DNA of 64,000 nt, from assembly GCA_947177445.1 (NCBI GenBank), contig CAMWUL010000006.1:1-64000 (forward strand). Reading direction: 5' to 3'. This stretch comes from an uncultured Lachnospiraceae bacterium (lineage in GTDB: Bacteria; Bacillota; Clostridia; Lachnospirales; Lachnospiraceae). Position 1 is the stretch's first letter. Each line of letters opens with the position of its first letter. This document shows positions 61,976 to 64,000 of this stretch, one piece after another. The notes below the pieces were generated by a model that searched no databases, was not told the DNA's origin, and was given only the letters and a program-made list of their open reading frames with translations. The position numbers and the translations under genes are program-made.

Positions 61976-63142
61976 ATGACAGGTTTACTGGAAATAAGAG
62001 AAAAAATCAAGTTGATTTATGGCAGGTATGAGGTGTTTATCCTGCCGGTTGTAAAGCTTTTGCTGGCCTTTGTGGTGCTGAATACGGTCAACGGCAGGCT
62101 GGGTTATATGACGCAGCTGGACAATGTGACGATTGTGCTGATTGTTGCGCTGCTCTGCTCGTTTCTTCCCACCAGCTTTATTGTATTGTTTGCCGCCGGA
62201 TTCAGTCTGGCTCACATGTATGCCCTCTCGCTGGAGGTTGCTGCGGTAGGGCTGTGTATGTACCTGATTATGTTTTTGCTGTTTTTCCGGTTCAGCCCCA
62301 AGGATTCTCTGGTGGTGGCGCTGACCCCTCTGCTTTGCTCCATGAATATACCGTATGTGGTTCCGCTGGCGGTGGGACTGCTCTGCGGCCCCTCTTCCAT
62401 TGTGTCCCTGGGGTGCGGGGTGGCAGTTTTTTATCTGTTTCAGACAGTAATTGCCAGCGCTCCCGGAATCAATACCATGGCGGATTCCGAGGCTACGGAA
62501 AAGGTTCGCCTGATTATCGACGGACTCATAGGAAACAAGGCCATGCTTGTGACCATTGCCGCCTTTGCCATTACGGCGCTGGTGGTCTATCTGATCCGCC
62601 GGCTTTCCGTAGACCATTCGTGGACCATCGCCATGGCGGCAGGTGTCATGACGGATATTGTGATCCTGCTGGTGGGTGATTTGCTTTATGAGACCAATAT
62701 ATCCGTGGCAGGAGCATTGCTGGGATCCATTCTGGCTCTGGCCGTGGCAAAGGTCATAGAATTTTTCCGCTTTTGCGTGGATTACAGCCGCACGGAAAAG
62801 GTTCAGTTTGAGGACGACGAGTATTACTATTATGTGAAGGCAGTGCCTAAAATGACAGTGGCGGTGTCTGCCAAGACGGTTAAAAAGATCAATGCCCAGC
62901 GATCCAAGGCAGCGGCTCCGGCCCAGGAGGGCGCGGCTTTGGAAAGGCCGGCACGGCAGTCCGGCAAAAATGGAAGAAATGCAGCGGCAAAGAAACCTGC
63001 GGGAGGCCGTGGAGGTGCAAAAGGGCGGAACCAGAGCCGGAACGGAGGCCGAAAGGGCGCGGGGAGAAGCGTCACTATAGGAAATATTTCGGGGGAAGTC
63101 GGAAATCAGGACGGTACCATGGATTTTGAAGAATTGTTCTAA
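61976..63142 (+). CDS. Conserved polytopic membrane protein with basic disordered tail, upstream of cdaA
   Basis: A 388-residue protein. Residues 1-270 contain about eight hydrophobic helices. A short acidic segment (QFEDDEYYYYVKAVPK) follows, then a disordered tail of about 80 residues very rich in Arg, Lys, Gly and Ala (GKNGRNAAAKKPAGGRGG and similar), ending in acidic FEELF. I do not recognise a named family. GGAGG precedes the ATG and cdaA begins 82 bases after its stop. The tail looks suited to bind nucleic acid or acidic polymers, but that is only composition. Confidence 0.75.
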   Translation: MTGLLEIREKIKLIYGRYEVFILPVVKLLLAFVVLNTVNGRLGYMTQLDNVTIVLIVALLCSFLPTSFIVLFAAGFSLAHMYALSLEVAAVGLCMYLIMFLLFFRFSPKDSLVVALTPLLCSMNIPYVVPLAVGLLCGPSSIVSLGCGVAVFYLFQTVIASAPGINTMADSEATEKVRLIIDGLIGNKAMLVTIAAFAITALVVYLIRRLSVDHSWTIAMAAGVMTDIVILLVGDLLYETNISVAGALLGSILALAVAKVIEFFRFCVDYSRTEKVQFEDDEYYYYVKAVPKMTVAVSAKTVKKINAQRSKAAAPAQEGAALERPARQSGKNGRNAAAKKPAGGRGGAKGRNQSRNGGRKGAGRSVTIGNISGEVGNQDGTMDFEELF

Positions 63143-63223
63143 AAATGTGGCAGTGCATTCGCGCGGGCAGCGGTATGAGCTCCGGATGCCTTCCCCAAGG
63201 TAAAAAGACAGGACTGGAATGAG

Positions 63224-64000
63224 ATGCAGTGGTTTGAGACGATAGTAGATGGCCTGAAGAGCTTTAGTTTTTATAGTACATTTATGGATTGGCGCGATGT
63301 GTTGGAGATTCTGATCATCGCATTCCTGATGTACTGTATTTTGGTGTGGATGAAAAACACAAGAGCATGGCTGCTTTTGAGAGGGCTGATCGTTATCTGC
63401 GTATTTCTGGCTCTGGCCGCTTTGATGGAGATGAACACCATCATGTGGATCGTCCAGAATGTCCTGGGATTTGCAGTGGTAGCGGTAATTATCGTGCTGC
63501 AGCCGGAGCTGCGGCATGCGTTGGAGGAGCTGGGTAAAAAGAATTACCTTCCTTCCATATCCTTTTCCGATTCCTCCCGCAGGGAGCAGGAGGTCTTTTC
63601 GGAAAAGACGATCAGCGAGATTACCCGGGCCTGCACAGAGATGGGCAAGGTAAAGACGGGAGCGCTGATTGTCATTGAGCAGGGTGAATCCCTGAAAGAA
63701 TACGAGCGTACAGGGATCGATGTGGACGGCATTGTCACGAGCCAGCTGCTGATCAATATTTTCGAGCACAATACGCCGCTCCATGACGGGGCCGTGATTA
63801 TAAGGGGGAACCGTATCGTTTCCGCCACCTGCTATCTTCCGCTGTCGGATAATCTGGGGCTGAGCAAGGAGCTGGGGACCAGACACAGGGCAGGCGTAGG
63901 AATCTCGGAGGTGACAGACTCCCTCACGGTAATTGTGTCCGAGGAGACGGGAGGGATCAGCGTAGCTTACGAGGGAAAGCTGGAAAGGGCACTGAGCTCC
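63224..64000 (+). CDS. cdaA: Diadenylate cyclase CdaA (3' end beyond the window)
   Basis: An open frame from ATG 63224 to the last base of the window, 259 codons without a stop. Three N-terminal membrane helices (about residues 20-85) are followed by the DAC catalytic domain with the DGA motif (HDGAVIIRGNRIVSATCYLPLS) and the RHR motif (GTRHRAGVGISEVTD). CdaA makes cyclic di-AMP from two ATP, controlling potassium and osmolyte transport and cell wall homeostasis. In many Firmicutes it is followed by cdaR and glmM, which would lie beyond the window. Confidence 0.95.
   Translation, partial: MQWFETIVDGLKSFSFYSTFMDWRDVLEILIIAFLMYCILVWMKNTRAWLLLRGLIVICVFLALAALMEMNTIMWIVQNVLGFAVVAVIIVLQPELRHALEELGKKNYLPSISFSDSSRREQEVFSEKTISEITRACTEMGKVKTGALIVIEQGESLKEYERTGIDVDGIVTSQLLINIFEHNTPLHDGAVIIRGNRIVSATCYLPLSDNLGLSKELGTRHRAGVGISEVTDSLTVIVSEETGGISVAYEGKLERALSS

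Noticed and set aside
61985..63886. A 633-codon open frame on the minus strand
   Set aside because: It lies opposite the membrane protein and cdaA genes, is rich in His/Gln/Arg with no domain, and lacks a ribosome site. It is a shadow of GC-rich coding on the other strand. The same holds for the 520-codon minus frame at 49769-51331 and the 518-codon frame at 42868-44424.
1..64000. CRISPR arrays, tRNA, rRNA, insertion sequences and prophage genes
   Set aside because: None was seen on reading. There are no spaced direct repeats, no cloverleaf-like sequences and no transposase, integrase or phage structural proteins.

Overview
The window reads as chromosome of an anaerobic, Gram-positive Clostridia bacterium, most likely a Lachnospiraceae. 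Supporting this are purine-rich Shine-Dalgarno sites in front of nearly every gene, frequent GTG/TTG starts, an mbl-like gene followed by two flagellar rod genes, uvrBA, recD2, ftsEX, cdaA, an ATPase-less sugar ABC system of the LplB/LplC type and a 2-hydroxyacyl-CoA dehydratase type enzyme. Codon use is moderately GC-rich except in about 28.6-37.7 kb and 39.2-41.4 kb, which look more AT-rich. No rRNA, tRNA, CRISPR array, transposase or integrase was seen.

Layout. 0.1-6.1 kb: an HTH-Uma2 protein, an ABC-F ribosome-protection type ATPase behind a long leader with a three-codon upstream ORF and a terminator, and a flavin oxidoreductase/membrane glycosyltransferase pair. 6.2-16.5 kb: a divergent FadR-type regulator with an exact FadR-like operator, then an unusual operon joining nickel-centre maturation proteins (HypB, CooC, HypA) to a two-subunit 2-hydroxyacyl-CoA dehydratase-like protein, its ATP-driven activator, a 55-residue membrane protein, an acetyl-CoA synthase (CdhC)-like protein and a large iron-sulfur flavoprotein. 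No CO dehydrogenase, hydrogenase or urease structural gene accompanies them. This is the best candidate here for an undescribed enzyme system. 16.7-21.9 kb: a MurT/GatD pair in which GatD has lost its catalytic Cys and His, a CPBP protease, an acyl-ACP thioesterase, CvfB and a YjfB-like protein. 22.2-27.7 kb: a PucR-type regulator, ftsE, ftsX, an EnvC-like M23 hydrolase and a CtpA-like protease, which together form a cell wall remodelling group.

27.7-39.2 kb is a mosaic. A truncated kinase, an SGNH/DHHW-like chimera, a short fragment of the same family, a frameshifted MBOAT acyltransferase and a 17-codon stub appear to be debris of a surface O-acylation locus. Between the fragments lie two divergent intact operons. 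One (minus strand) carries two glycosyltransferases and a DUF4910 peptidase-like protein. The other (plus strand) carries an adenylating enzyme, a VOC protein, a cyclase, an acyl carrier protein, an AAC(3)-like acyltransferase and a DRE-TIM aldolase, and probably makes and transfers an unusual acyl group. 39.2-41.4 kb: a divergent methionyl-tRNA synthetase behind a 30-residue peptide gene and a strong terminator.

41.4-48.9 kb: an AraC regulator, a GH2 glycosidase, two permeases, a solute-binding lipoprotein and an endonuclease/phosphatase-family protein, forming a glycan uptake and cleavage locus. 49.4-54.5 kb: uvrB and uvrA behind a LexA-type SOS box. 54.7-58.0 kb: mreB/mbl and three flagellar rod proteins. 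58.1-64 kb: recD2, comF, a flagellar-regulon zinc protein, two membrane proteins of unknown function and the start of cdaA, which runs off the window.
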